64,000 nucleotides of DNA from Candidatus Heimdallarchaeota archaeon (lineage in GTDB: Archaea > Asgardarchaeota > Heimdallarchaeia > JABLTI01): the NCBI GenBank assembly GCA_030614005.1, contig JAUWKS010000004.1, positions 50,840 to 114,839 of the forward strand. The letters run 5' to 3'. How positions within the stretch are numbered: the first letter of the stretch is position 1; the number at the start of each line of letters is the position of its first letter. The translations under genes were made by a program, and so were the position numbers. The notes under the pieces were generated by a model. That model was not told where the DNA came from and ran no database searches. It was given only the letters and a program-made list of their open reading frames with translations. Shown in pieces: positions 37,732 to 45,919 of the stretch.

Positions 37732-38894
37732 TTCTTCTTTACCTCCTCGATTTTCGCTAGTATTTCTTTTGGGGTGTGAACAGTCCCACCTAGCTTTGAG
37801 GATAGCACAACAGGAACACTCTTTCGGGTTGCTTCTCTAACCTCTTTGACTATTTGTCCATTGTTAATCTCTGCTACAACAATAGCATCAACTTTTTTCG
37901 CTAGTTCTTCAATAAGCTTCGTTGGAAAAGGCCAAATTGTAATTAAGCGAAGTAGGCCAGCTTTAATTCCTTTCTTTCGGGCAAGGTTTACTGCGCCTTT
38001 TGCAGATCTAGCAGTTATTCCATATGAGATAACAAGTACTTTTGCATCTTTTGTCATGTATTCTTCTGTTAATCGGATTTTTTCTTCATTCAGTAATATT
38101 TTGTCACACAAACGTTTTACTAATATTTCTTGGGCTTCTGGTGTTATTACTGGATATCCTTTTGTATCGTGAGTTAATCCTGTAACAAAAACATTGTAAC
38201 CTTCTCCGGCGGCAGCCATCGGAGGAATCATATCTGCATCAGGTTTAAAAGTCAAATGATTTTTCTTTGAACCTGTTGGTTTCTTTCTGTTTTCAATTTT
38301 TATTTTGGACTTGGTGGGGATAATTAGTTTTTCAACCATATGACATATTGATTCATCAGTTAGCATAATAACTGGTGTTCTATATTTCTCTGCAAGATTA
38401 AAGGCTTCAATCGATAAATCGAATGCTTCCTGCACAGAATTGGGTGAAAGGGCTATTAATTCATAATCGCCATGAGAGCCCCAGCGTGCTTGCATAACAT
38501 CTCCTTGTCCTACAAGTGTTGGGAGACCTGTTGAAGGTCCTGCCCTTTGAACATTAATAATAACAAAGGGAGTTTCAGTCATGGCTCCAAGGCCTATGTT
38601 CTCCATCATTAAAGAAATACCGGGACCAGACGTTGCGGTCATGGATTTCCTGCCAGCCCAAGAAGCGCCTAAAATAGTAGCAATTGAAGCAATTTCGTCT
38701 TCCATTTGGATGAAAACTCCACCCACCTGCGGTAAACGACGAGACATTCTCTCAGCGATTTCACTCGAAGGGGTGATTGGGTATCCACCAAAAAATCTGC
38801 AACCAGCTGCTAGGCAACCTTCTGCAATAGCTTCATTACCACTTATGTAGTGCTCTCCGGTTAAGACGTCATGTATTGATGCTTTTTTACTCAT
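37728..38894 (-). CDS. korA: 2-oxoglutarate:ferredoxin oxidoreductase alpha subunit
   Basis: 388 residues, with GNEAIAEGCLAAGCRFFGGYPITPSSEI at the N terminus (quoted in parts: GNEAIAEGCLAAGC, GYPITPSSEI), then MEDEIASIATILGASWAG, TATSGPGISLM and a C-terminal transketolase-like domain. The D-A-B-C gene order and the separate small ferredoxin match KorDABC of methanogens, which makes or uses 2-oxoglutarate. The branched-chain (Vor) type cannot be fully excluded. Direction is likely reductive if ferredoxin comes from HdrA. Confidence 0.88.
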   Translation of the reverse strand: MSKKASIHDVLTGEHYISGNEAIAEGCLAAGCRFFGGYPITPSSEIAERMSRRLPQVGGVFIQMEDEIASIATILGASWAGRKSMTATSGPGISLMMENIGLGAMTETPFVIINVQRAGPSTGLPTLVGQGDVMQARWGSHGDYELIALSPNSVQEAFDLSIEAFNLAEKYRTPVIMLTDESICHMVEKLIIPTKSKIKIENRKKPTGSKKNHLTFKPDADMIPPMAAAGEGYNVFVTGLTHDTKGYPVITPEAQEILVKRLCDKILLNEEKIRLTEEYMTKDAKVLVISYGITARSAKGAVNLARKKGIKAGLLRLITIWPFPTKLIEELAKKVDAIVVAEINNGQIVKEVREATRKSVPVVLSSKLGGTVHTPKEILAKIEEVKKK

Positions 38895-38940
38895 TCAAAT
38901 TCGCCTTGTTCATTTTATTCAATTGATTCCGAATTTTAGA

Positions 38941-39249
38941 TTATTTTTTTGCACCTGTTGTATCTTCTTCTTTCTCAAGGAATATTGAGAATTCGGGGCA
39001 AATCAATTCACAGAAACCACATTTTGCGCAATCGTCCATATCCATATCATCCTTGATTTTTGGAGGATGATACCCTTTAGAATTAATTTCCGGAGAACTT
39101 TCTAGTAACTCCGTTGGACAAAAGTTTATACAAAATAAGCATCCTTTACATCGATCTGTTATGATCTTTAAGTGCCATTTCTCCTGCTCTTTATATTCGG
39201 GAGGTATAAATGATATTATTTTTCTAAGTGTCATGTGCAAACGCAACAT
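38941..39249 (-). CDS. korD: 2-oxoacid:ferredoxin oxidoreductase delta subunit (ferredoxin)
   Basis: 102 residues with two 4Fe-4S motifs, CKGCLFCINFCP and CAKCGFCELICP, about 40 residues apart. It is the first gene of the operon. ATG 39249 gives MLRLHMTLRK; the second ATG, five codons later, is also possible. The C-terminal tail (EEDTTGAKK) is charged. The electron carrier module docks on KorAB. Confidence 0.9.
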   Translation of the reverse strand: MLRLHMTLRKIISFIPPEYKEQEKWHLKIITDRCKGCLFCINFCPTELLESSPEINSKGYHPPKIKDDMDMDDCAKCGFCELICPEFSIFLEKEEDTTGAKK

Positions 39250-39362
39250 TTACAATTTGTGAGAAGTGTAATTTTCTTATGCTTAAAAAATTATTCTATT
39301 GAGTTTGATATTACTCAATTGTTTATTATTCAAATTAGAATCACTTCGAATGTATTAATTAC

Positions 39363-39371
39363 TTATATAGA
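39363..39371 (-). promoter_or_regulatory. TATA box for the kor-hdr-mvh-tfr operon
   Basis: On the minus strand the sequence reads CTATATAAG, a near-ideal archaeal TATA box, 115 bp upstream of korD. Transcription would start about 25 bp downstream, near 39338, leaving a leader of roughly 90 nt. No other TATA-like element of this quality lies between it and the ATG. Confidence 0.5.
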
Positions 39372-39441
39372 CATGTTCAAAATTTAGAAGAGAGAGAAAT
39401 TTGAGTAAAATTGTTTTTTAATTCAAATTAAAGATTGAATA

Positions 39442-39549
39442 GAATGTAATCTATGTCAAGAATGTAATGAATGTAACTTATGTTATGAATGTAATCTATG
39501 GAAATATGTTATCTATGTAATGTATGTAAAGAATGTAATCGATGTAAGT
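39442..39549. repeat. ATGTAA-rich degenerate repeat array upstream of the operon
   Basis: About 108 bp made of imperfect copies of AATGTAATCTATGT and shorter ATGTAA units, with at least ten ATGT cores. The units recur irregularly at 7-22 bp, which is not CRISPR-like. The array fills most of the gap between the GTPase gene end (39602) and the operon promoter. Nothing in it looks coding. It may be a protein-binding array or a decayed minisatellite. Confidence 0.6.
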
Positions 39550-39601
39550 AAATTATATATCAAAAAACAAGAAAAAAATGAGAAATCAAAAAGAATACAA
39601 A

Positions 39602-40531
39602 TTATCGCGGAAGGTCTAAAGGATAAAGGTCTCCAACCAGTTTTCTCAAGTTAAGATGTTCATCATTCATTGAATTAGCATTATATAATACATTTCTTGC
39701 AATTTCAATAGCTCTTTGAATGGGGTCAGTATTACCCATTAAGAATGCAATAACATGAGATTTTTCTTTTACAAAAACTACTTTGTAATTTGCAATTTCA
39801 ATAACTTCTTCACCAGTACCATAAATACGCATTGTTCGAGAAAAAACACGTGCTTTTCGTCTTAATTCCCTAAAAGCAGTTAAAAGCAAAATATTTGGGT
39901 TGTCAACAAATAATGCTTCGAAGGTTCGATCAGTTTCTTCGTCTAGAATTAGTGAAGCTCTAAGTTCAATATAATCTATTATTCGTTCTTTTTGTTTGAA
40001 AAGAGATTTATTCAACCATTCTCCAATTGCATATAATCCTTCTCCAGTTTGAGAAGAAAATTTGAAAAGATCACATTCACATTTATTTCGATCCAATTTT
40101 ATCAAATCGAGTTGTTCTAGTAGTTCGTTTACTGGAACTGAAGATTTATGATCTGATTTTGATGCTAGAACCAGCATTTTAATTGGAGAGTTAAATTCGA
40201 CTACATCTATTATAAGTTGCCTGATTTTTTCAAAAACTGATGGATCAGTTGAATCCACTAAAAAAAATAATGCATCAGCACCCAATATTGAGCGTTTCCA
40301 TAATGACTTATATTGAGGTATATGATCTTTCAAATCCCAAGTAGTTAGTGTTAAATTATCAACAGTATGATACTCCAGTTCGGAAACAGCAGAAATCGAA
40401 CCGTGCAAAAATTCTTGTGATTGAATTATTCTTTTTACTAATGATGTCTTACCTGAATTAGTTAAACCGATTAATGCAATAGAAACTTTAGTTTCAGATT
40501 TTGAGATTATTCCTTTTATTGCAGACATCAT
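39602..40531 (-). CDS. Arf/Ras-like small GTPase with C-terminal extension domain
   Basis: 309 residues. G1 is GLTNSGKT (22-29), G3 appears as WDLKD (65-69, where Arf proteins have WDxGG), G4 as SKSD (124-127, for NKxD) and G5 as SSQTG (159-163). The core fits the Arf/SRPRB side of the small GTPases. About residues 190-309 form a second alpha/beta domain (ILLLTAFRELRRK, YKVVFVKEKSHVIAFLMG) whose order resembles roadblock/longin-type folds; this is a guess from the pattern. Asgard archaea carry many such GTPases. The altered G3, lacking the usual Gln/Gly, may change GTP hydrolysis. Confidence 0.78.
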   Translation of the reverse strand: MMSAIKGIISKSETKVSIALIGLTNSGKTSLVKRIIQSQEFLHGSISAVSELEYHTVDNLTLTTWDLKDHIPQYKSLWKRSILGADALFFLVDSTDPSVFEKIRQLIIDVVEFNSPIKMLVLASKSDHKSSVPVNELLEQLDLIKLDRNKCECDLFKFSSQTGEGLYAIGEWLNKSLFKQKERIIDYIELRASLILDEETDRTFEALFVDNPNILLLTAFRELRRKARVFSRTMRIYGTGEEVIEIANYKVVFVKEKSHVIAFLMGNTDPIQRAIEIARNVLYNANSMNDEHLNLRKLVGDLYPLDLPR

Positions 40532-40657
40532 TCCAAATCCAATAGTTAGTACTAACTAATCAGTAGATAGTATTTAATGGTATATCTTGTGATATTAAGA
40601 TAACTATCACAATTTCTGAAAAATAATTTGGAGGGATTAGTCCCTCTATTTTACTAG

Positions 40658-41614
40658 TTACTCTCGAGTTTCTTCACTCATGAATTTCTTCAATCGTGCT
40701 AATTCTCTCAGCATTTCCATTCTCAGACCACTTATACTTTGGCCATCGCCATCACCAGTTGGTGCGACAGGAGCTGTTGTAGGTGCGGCAGGTGTGGACG
40801 TAGGAACAGGGGGAGGAGCCATATTTGATGTAGTGGGAGGAGCTATTGGGGAAGAGGAAGGTAATTTTGGTGGTAATGGAGGTGTTGAAACTATTGGAGG
40901 CGCTACGCTAGGAGGAACAACAGTTGTTGGTCTAGCGGTTGCGGATACAGGTGGAATTCTTGGGGGAGTAGGAATTGGTGAAGATGGTTTTGATGGGGGA
41001 GTGCCCAATGAGGGAGCTCTAGGAGGACCTATTGATGGAATACTTGGAGGACCAGTAGTTGGGGGGGCAGGGACACCAGGTACGCGGGGGGCAGTTGAAG
41101 GAATGCCGGGAGTACTTGAGGGAGGAGGTGGTATTGAACTTTGTCCAGTACTTGGAGCAATTTCGCCTCTTACTCGATCTCTTGATTGTTCTAAACTATC
41201 TGCTAAAGATTTATATTCTTGAGCGCCAGATCTGCGTTTCAAATCAGTATCAATTTTTGCAATCCGAGCCTTATACCTATTTGCTAATGAATCACGAATA
41301 CTAGAACTAATTCTTTTAGATTTTCGTGCGTCTTTAACAGCAGACAAAGCAGTGCTTGCTGCAACGCGTTCTATTTGTAAAATAGCCATAACTTCTTTTG
41401 GATCTGCATTTGGTGCAGTTTCTTCACTCATCGGTTCAGATGATGCCAGAGCAGCTAAAGCAGAGACATCAACGCCTTTCTTCTTTCTCGAAGTTAGTAT
41501 GAAAATTATTATTATTACAATCACAACTAGCAACCATGCTAGCGAAATAAATATTACTGTGTTCCAAAAAAGACTTATTGTTGTAATTATATTAAAGAAA
41601 TCTGCAATTGCCAA
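40658..41614 (-). CDS. Membrane-anchored protein with coiled coil and polyproline domain
   Basis: 318 residues. A single N-terminal membrane segment (about 5-42; LVVIVIIIIFILT) is followed by KK, a short helical part (about 70-155; RIERVAAS-like, ending RDRVRGEI) and a low-complexity domain (160-290) of Pro, Ser, Thr and Ala with runs such as IPPPPSS and PPLPPK. A final helix RMEMLRELARLKKFMSEETRE closes the protein. The topology puts the polyproline part in the cytoplasm by the positive-inside rule. It could be a ligand for profilin- or SH3-like proteins; this is inference. No enzymatic motif. Confidence 0.7.
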   Translation of the reverse strand: MAIADFFNIITTISLFWNTVIFISLAWLLVVIVIIIIFILTSRKKKGVDVSALAALASSEPMSEETAPNADPKEVMAILQIERVAASTALSAVKDARKSKRISSSIRDSLANRYKARIAKIDTDLKRRSGAQEYKSLADSLEQSRDRVRGEIAPSTGQSSIPPPPSSTPGIPSTAPRVPGVPAPPTTGPPSIPSIGPPRAPSLGTPPSKPSSPIPTPPRIPPVSATARPTTVVPPSVAPPIVSTPPLPPKLPSSSPIAPPTTSNMAPPPVPTSTPAAPTTAPVAPTGDGDGQSISGLRMEMLRELARLKKFMSEETRE

Positions 41615-41917
41615 TTACATTTGCCCCTTAAACATTAATTCATTGAGTATTATCTATTTTTCTAATTACCCATTTTAGTACCGAAAATATTTTTCGGTAT
41701 CTGCGAAAGTAAAAACTTTCATTTAGATGTTATCCTATGCTTTCTTATAAGACCTTTGATAAAGACATAACTGAGGTCTTGTTCCTATCGAAAACATTTC
41801 CTTCTTTGTTATTAATAATTACTGTCTGGGCATATTAAATTATTTTCTATGGTTATTGAGTGAAAATGCTCTTTTTTCTTTTTAAACTAATATATCATCA
41901 AAATCATATACAAAAAC
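41615..41917. other. Intergenic region with two hairpins and a promoter
   Basis: 303 bp between the polyproline gene (minus) and the MazG-like gene (minus). A TATA box, TTATAAG on the minus strand, is at 41744-41750. Two symmetric elements follow in the direction of transcription: GAAAGT/ACTTTC with a 4-base loop (41705-41720) and the imperfect palindrome 41679-41699 (TACCGAAAA/TTTTCGGTA). They would lie near the transcription start of the polyproline gene. The rest is AT-rich and unremarkable. Confidence 0.45.
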
Positions 41918-42268
41918 TCAACTTTCTTTGACAGGAGGAAATCGAAGGTTGTTTTTGATCATTTTTTCTGTTACAACTTCAAATATATCAATATCAAGTG
42001 TGCGTGCTAGACTTACGGTATAAATAATTATATCTGCAATTTCGTCTTCAATTTCAGTCATTAGTTTCTTACTTGTTGTAACTTCTAGAGCAGAAGGATT
42101 GATCCATTGGAAAATTTCCATTAATTCCGCAGCTTCAATGGATATGGACATAGCAATATTTTTGGGCGTATGATATTCTTTCCAATTTCTTTCTTCTAAG
42201 AATTTGTCCAGTTTTCTTTTCAAGTATTCGAATTGATCATTTGATTTCTCTGAAGTCAATAAATTCAC
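41918..42268 (-). CDS. MazG-like nucleotide pyrophosphohydrolase
   Basis: 116 residues of the all-alpha NTP pyrophosphatase family. The N-terminal motif is RNWKEYHTPKNIAMSISIEAAELMEIFQW, shown by the pieces SISIEAAELMEIFQW, with a later EIEDEIADIIIYTVSLA that together give the EExxE/ExxD magnesium site. Short forms like this resemble dCTPase/iMazG enzymes that clear noncanonical or excess dNTPs. The start appears to be GTG at 42268. Confidence 0.88.
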   Translation of the reverse strand: MNLLTSEKSNDQFEYLKRKLDKFLEERNWKEYHTPKNIAMSISIEAAELMEIFQWINPSALEVTTSKKLMTEIEDEIADIIIYTVSLARTLDIDIFEVVTEKMIKNNLRFPPVKES

Positions 42269-42351
42269 TCCAGTTTATGATTGAGCTACCAAAAAGATAA
42301 AAACCCTTCCCTAACCTTTAGGGAAAGTAGGTAATAACAAAGGTGAATTAA

Positions 42352-43314
42352 TTGGTTTCAATTGAAGCAGAAAAATTAGCTAAGAAATTTGGTTATTTAA
42401 AAAGTACCATTGAAAGGTTTATCGCATCTTTTGGTTTAACTGAAACGGAAAAAATGTTAGAAGCATATGAACTGAAACCTCCTTCAACAATAAGAGTAAA
42501 TACATTGAAGATTTCTGCTACAGAATTAAATGAAAAACTAACGAGTAAAGGTTTCAAACTCATACCTAGTGAATGGTATGCTAATGGATATGTTGTTACA
42601 AACGAACCCTTTTCTTTGGGAGGTACAACAGAATATCTTTCAGGATATTATTTCATTCAATCAAAAGCATCTTGGTTACCTGTATTATTACTTGATCCAA
42701 AACCAGATGAAACTGTTATCGATATGGCAGCTGCACCAGGAGGAAAGGCAACACACATAGCCCAATTAATGAATAATACGGGCACACTTTTTTGCCTTGA
42801 CATCTCCAGAGAACGAATAAAATCTCTCCGTTCAAACCTTGGAAGATGTGGAATAAAAAATGTTATTTGTAAACGAATGGACGCTCGAGATATAGGTAAC
42901 CTAAATCTAAAAGTAGATAAAATTCTTTTAGACGCACCATGTAGTGGTGAAGGTTTAATGGCAATTGATAAATCTAGAAGAACTGCAAGAAATGAAGAAG
43001 ATATTGCTCGTATGGCAGATTTACAAAAACAATTGTTCGAAGCAGCTCTAAAGGTTCTAAAAAAGGATGGTGTTATTGTTTATTCAACTTGTTCTACAGC
43101 ACCTGAAGAAAATGAAGAAATTATTGATGAAATGCTGAAACAATATAATTTGGTTATTGAGAAGACAGAACTAGGTAATTTTAGTTCTGGCTTAATTTCA
43201 GTGCAAAATAAAACATACAGCAAAGATTTACTGAAAGCAATTAGGTTGTATCCACACTTACATAAAACTGAAGGGTTTTTCGCATGCAAACTTAGATATT
43301 TAGGAGAAGGATAA
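42352..43314 (+). CDS. NOL1/NOP2/Sun family RNA cytosine-5 methyltransferase
   Basis: 320 residues that methylate C5 of cytosine in rRNA or tRNA with SAM. SAM site: DMAAAPGGKATHIAQLM; motif IV DAPCSGEGLM with one Cys, and motif VI YSTCSTAPEENE with the nucleophilic Cys. The N-terminal part (PPSTIRVNTLKIS) is typical of NSUN enzymes. TTG 42352 follows an AGGTGA ribosome site. The next gene starts two bases after the stop and encodes a PUA protein, probably its RNA-binding partner. Confidence 0.93.
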   Translation: MVSIEAEKLAKKFGYLKSTIERFIASFGLTETEKMLEAYELKPPSTIRVNTLKISATELNEKLTSKGFKLIPSEWYANGYVVTNEPFSLGGTTEYLSGYYFIQSKASWLPVLLLDPKPDETVIDMAAAPGGKATHIAQLMNNTGTLFCLDISRERIKSLRSNLGRCGIKNVICKRMDARDIGNLNLKVDKILLDAPCSGEGLMAIDKSRRTARNEEDIARMADLQKQLFEAALKVLKKDGVIVYSTCSTAPEENEEIIDEMLKQYNLVIEKTELGNFSSGLISVQNKTYSKDLLKAIRLYPHLHKTEGFFACKLRYLGEG

Positions 43315-43315
43315 A

Positions 43316-43861
43316 ATGGCAATTATTTTTAGAAAATTAAATCAAATAGAGGAAGAGCAATTAGATAAGGAACTATCTTATTGGATCTCAGAAGATAACA
43401 AACAGCGATTATATCTTGAGAACAGATTTATGGTTGGGGAAGGTAATTGGAGAGAACTATTCATAGTTAATCCTACAACATATGAGCTAGTAATTAATGA
43501 TGAAATGATTTCACCCTATAGTGTTGGATTGGGATTTGGAGAGTACAAGAAATCAGGTCTTTTATTAAGTTTAGGCGGTGCGGGTATTCTCTGCAACCAA
43601 ACTGAAATAAAAGCAGTATTAGTAGATGAAGCTGAACAGCTCTTTCTTTTCAAGAGAGATATAATATCAACATCTATTTCACAAATAACAAAAAAGGTGA
43701 ACATAGGAGATAAAGTAATTGTTGTAAACACAAAGAACGAATTTTTAGGTGTTGGAAAACTAGAACAAATTTTGGATGATATCATAAATCATAAGGATAC
43801 AAGAAGTATTGCACTAAGAAATATCATTGATCTAGGGTGGTTTCTTCGAAAAGGAAAATAA
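43316..43861 (+). CDS. PUA-domain protein, NIP7-like, partner of the m5C methyltransferase
   Basis: 181 residues. After a small alpha/beta N-terminal domain, the segment YSVGLGFGEYKKSGLLLSLGGAGIL precedes a C-terminal PUA domain (AVLVDEAEQLFLFKRDII, then IGDKVIVVNTKNEFLGVGK). These are traits of NIP7-type RNA-binding proteins used in ribosome assembly. Coupling to the upstream methyltransferase gene suggests both act on rRNA or that the PUA domain guides the methyltransferase. Confidence 0.78.
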   Translation: MAIIFRKLNQIEEEQLDKELSYWISEDNKQRLYLENRFMVGEGNWRELFIVNPTTYELVINDEMISPYSVGLGFGEYKKSGLLLSLGGAGILCNQTEIKAVLVDEAEQLFLFKRDIISTSISQITKKVNIGDKVIVVNTKNEFLGVGKLEQILDDIINHKDTRSIALRNIIDLGWFLRKGK

Positions 43862-43904
43862 AGCAATTGATATCCTGAAATGGGAATCAATTGTATTTTG
43901 AAGA

Positions 43905-44615
43905 CTATTTTGATGCAGGAGCATCAAATTTACAGCTCTCAATGAAAATAACTTCAGTTCTACTAGGAAAAATTTTGTTGATATCACTTGCAAGACGTAT
44001 TTTTCTAAATTGAATATATAGATCTTTAGTGATAATTTCTTCTGGCATAGTTATGGTAATTTTATCTTTTTCATCTTTGATTGCAAAAGTACTGATATCA
44101 ATTCCAGTCATCCTAAAGACAACAAGTGCTTCAAGTTTTTTCTTGACAGTAGTTATTCTCTCAATAATTTCAACAGAATATACAATAGTTTGGCCAACTA
44201 AAGGATGGTTGAAATCAACTCTTACTCTACCACCAAGAACTGAGATAATAATACCATTCTGATTGCCCCATTGAATTTGTCGACCAATTTCAGGAAAAAT
44301 ATTCTTTGCAACTAGTTCTTTTCTACCTAGTAGTTTTACTTTTGAGGTGTCTTTAAAACCAAATGTTTCCTCGGGGGGAATATCTACTTTAAATTTATCT
44401 CCGGCTTCTTTTCCAATAACGGCATCATTTACACGTTTGAGAAACATTTCTTCATTACCAACAATCATTAATCTAGGACCGTAACTATTCTTCTCATCAT
44501 AGAGGTTTTCTTTCTTTGCAAGATCTTCATCTGAAGTTTCAATAATTTGCTTTGTTTCTTTGACCTTCAAAGTATAATTTATCCGAATAAAATCGTCCAT
44601 CTTGATTTTTGCCAT
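43905..44615 (-). CDS. FKBP-type peptidyl-prolyl isomerase, SlyD-like
   Basis: 236 residues. The FKBP core is split by an insert-in-flap domain: IRINYTLKVKETKQIIETSDE, GNEEMFLKRVNDAVIGKEAG and GGRVRVDFNHPLVGQTIVY. The last 80 residues are an additional alpha/beta domain (VVFRMTGIDISTFAIKDEKD) found in archaeal long FKBPs. It should aid protein folding in the cytoplasm. There is no signal peptide and no His-rich tail as in bacterial SlyD. Confidence 0.92.
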   Translation of the reverse strand: MAKIKMDDFIRINYTLKVKETKQIIETSDEDLAKKENLYDEKNSYGPRLMIVGNEEMFLKRVNDAVIGKEAGDKFKVDIPPEETFGFKDTSKVKLLGRKELVAKNIFPEIGRQIQWGNQNGIIISVLGGRVRVDFNHPLVGQTIVYSVEIIERITTVKKKLEALVVFRMTGIDISTFAIKDEKDKITITMPEEIITKDLYIQFRKIRLASDINKIFPSRTEVIFIESCKFDAPASK

Positions 44616-44773
44616 TTTTCTAACACCGAAATTTACTTGACAACCTTCTATTTGCTAAACAACACTCATCTTAAATTGGTTTATTCAAAAGATTTGTGTT
44701 CATTTAAGCAAAAACAGCACTCAATATTAAAACTCTAGTACAATACAAACAATATATTTGAGCGATTGTTTTG

Positions 44774-45733
44774 TTATTCTCTTAAAATCAAAGACTTGAA
44801 GGAAAGATAGAGTCTTGATTTGCTTTCAGCAGGCAAAGCTCCATACCTACTCAGTATACTGTCGAATTCAGCCTCATTTATGGGACCAATCCCAACAGCA
44901 GTTCGAGTTCCTGGAATTAATTGGGTTTTACCAGCATCTCTAATAATTGAACAATCAAATTTCATCTTAGACACTGTTGAATATATGCCTAGTAGATTCT
45001 CTTCTCCTTTAACAGTCCAAACTTCAATAGGATTCTGTTCAAAATCCCATGTTTGGCCACGTTGTGGTAGCAAGGATACAATTGCATGTGCTGCTTGTGT
45101 TGCAAATTTGCCCTTACCCATATGAATGTCCTTTCGTAAAACTACTCCAATCATTTTTTTTGATAAACGCTTTAATCTATCAAGTTTGACAACCAGGACT
45201 TTATTACTTTGCCAAAATGCTTCGATGGAATTTTTACCCCACCAACCCTTAATTTGCGGGGAATAAATTAAATCCAATTTATGGAATGGTATTTGACCAG
45301 TTGTTAATACAAAACCTTCACTATCTTCACCATGTATTTGAAGTAATTTTGATCCTTGAAATTCCTTGCCTAGTTTTTTTATTACACGACGAATAGCAAT
45401 ATCGTTGAGATGAACAGTATCTGTTTCTTGTATAGAGTAATCAAATTTTGAATCAATATTTGAAGGATTGGTATCATATATATCTTGAGCAGTAAGTATT
45501 AACCAATCTAATAATTCAGGGTTTTTTATAAAAAATTGATAATAGCTCTCTTCAAAATAAACTAGTGCTTCATCTCGAGACAGTAACTTTCCGTCAACTA
45601 AATGAGCAATTTTCCAATTGTCTTTTCCAAATTTATTTTCTAATTCGGCCCTTCGTAAAGCTTTTTTTCGACCAGCAAAGCCGGGTCGTCCTAATATTGC
45701 CCATCCGTCTATGATTTTTTTTATGTTTATCAA
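44774..45733 (-). CDS. pth2: Peptidyl-tRNA hydrolase Pth2 with long N-terminal extension
   Basis: The C-terminal 125 residues are Pth2: GVVLRKDIHMGKGKFATQAAHA, KMKFDCSIIRDAGKTQLIPGTRTAVGIGP (seen in parts as RDAGKTQLIPGTRT). It frees tRNA from stalled peptidyl-tRNA. The first 195 or so residues (GWAILGRPGFAGRKKALRRAELE..., with FEESYYQFFIKNP) are not part of normal Pth2, which is about 115-120 residues. I do not recognise this domain; it is basic at the start and then mixed alpha/beta. The extension continues in one frame without a stop, so it is a real fusion. Confidence 0.88.
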   Translation of the reverse strand: MINIKKIIDGWAILGRPGFAGRKKALRRAELENKFGKDNWKIAHLVDGKLLSRDEALVYFEESYYQFFIKNPELLDWLILTAQDIYDTNPSNIDSKFDYSIQETDTVHLNDIAIRRVIKKLGKEFQGSKLLQIHGEDSEGFVLTTGQIPFHKLDLIYSPQIKGWWGKNSIEAFWQSNKVLVVKLDRLKRLSKKMIGVVLRKDIHMGKGKFATQAAHAIVSLLPQRGQTWDFEQNPIEVWTVKGEENLLGIYSTVSKMKFDCSIIRDAGKTQLIPGTRTAVGIGPINEAEFDSILSRYGALPAESKSRLYLSFKSLILRE

Positions 45734-45919
45734 TGACTAAATCCTTCTTGAAGTCTATACTGGAACATTTACTAAAAAAATTGCTCGATTTGGCATACAA
45801 ATTTTGATTTGATTAATTTTTTTTATTAAATTAAAGTGGATAAGGGAACTATAGCACAATAATTCTGTAATTAAAAACAGAAAGTAGAATGTCAAAGTAA
45901 AGTAAAACATCCAAAGGGA

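Larger units (their letters stand above)
39250..39601. other. Intergenic region between the GTPase gene and korD
   Basis: 352 bp without a gene. It holds, from right to left on the minus strand, an A-rich stretch next to the GTPase stop, the ATGTAA repeat array (39442-39549), the operon TATA box (39363-39371) and the leader of korD. The leader has an AT-rich segment with TTGAGTAATA-like sequences but no clear hairpin. Confidence 0.5.

Noticed and set aside
39442..39549. Repeat array considered as a CRISPR
   Set aside because: Units are short, imperfect and at irregular intervals with no unique spacers, and no cas genes are present.
40680..41222. Gly/Val-rich 180-codon plus-strand frame
   Set aside because: It is the exact antisense of the Pro-rich domain; composition is explained by reverse-complemented Pro codons.
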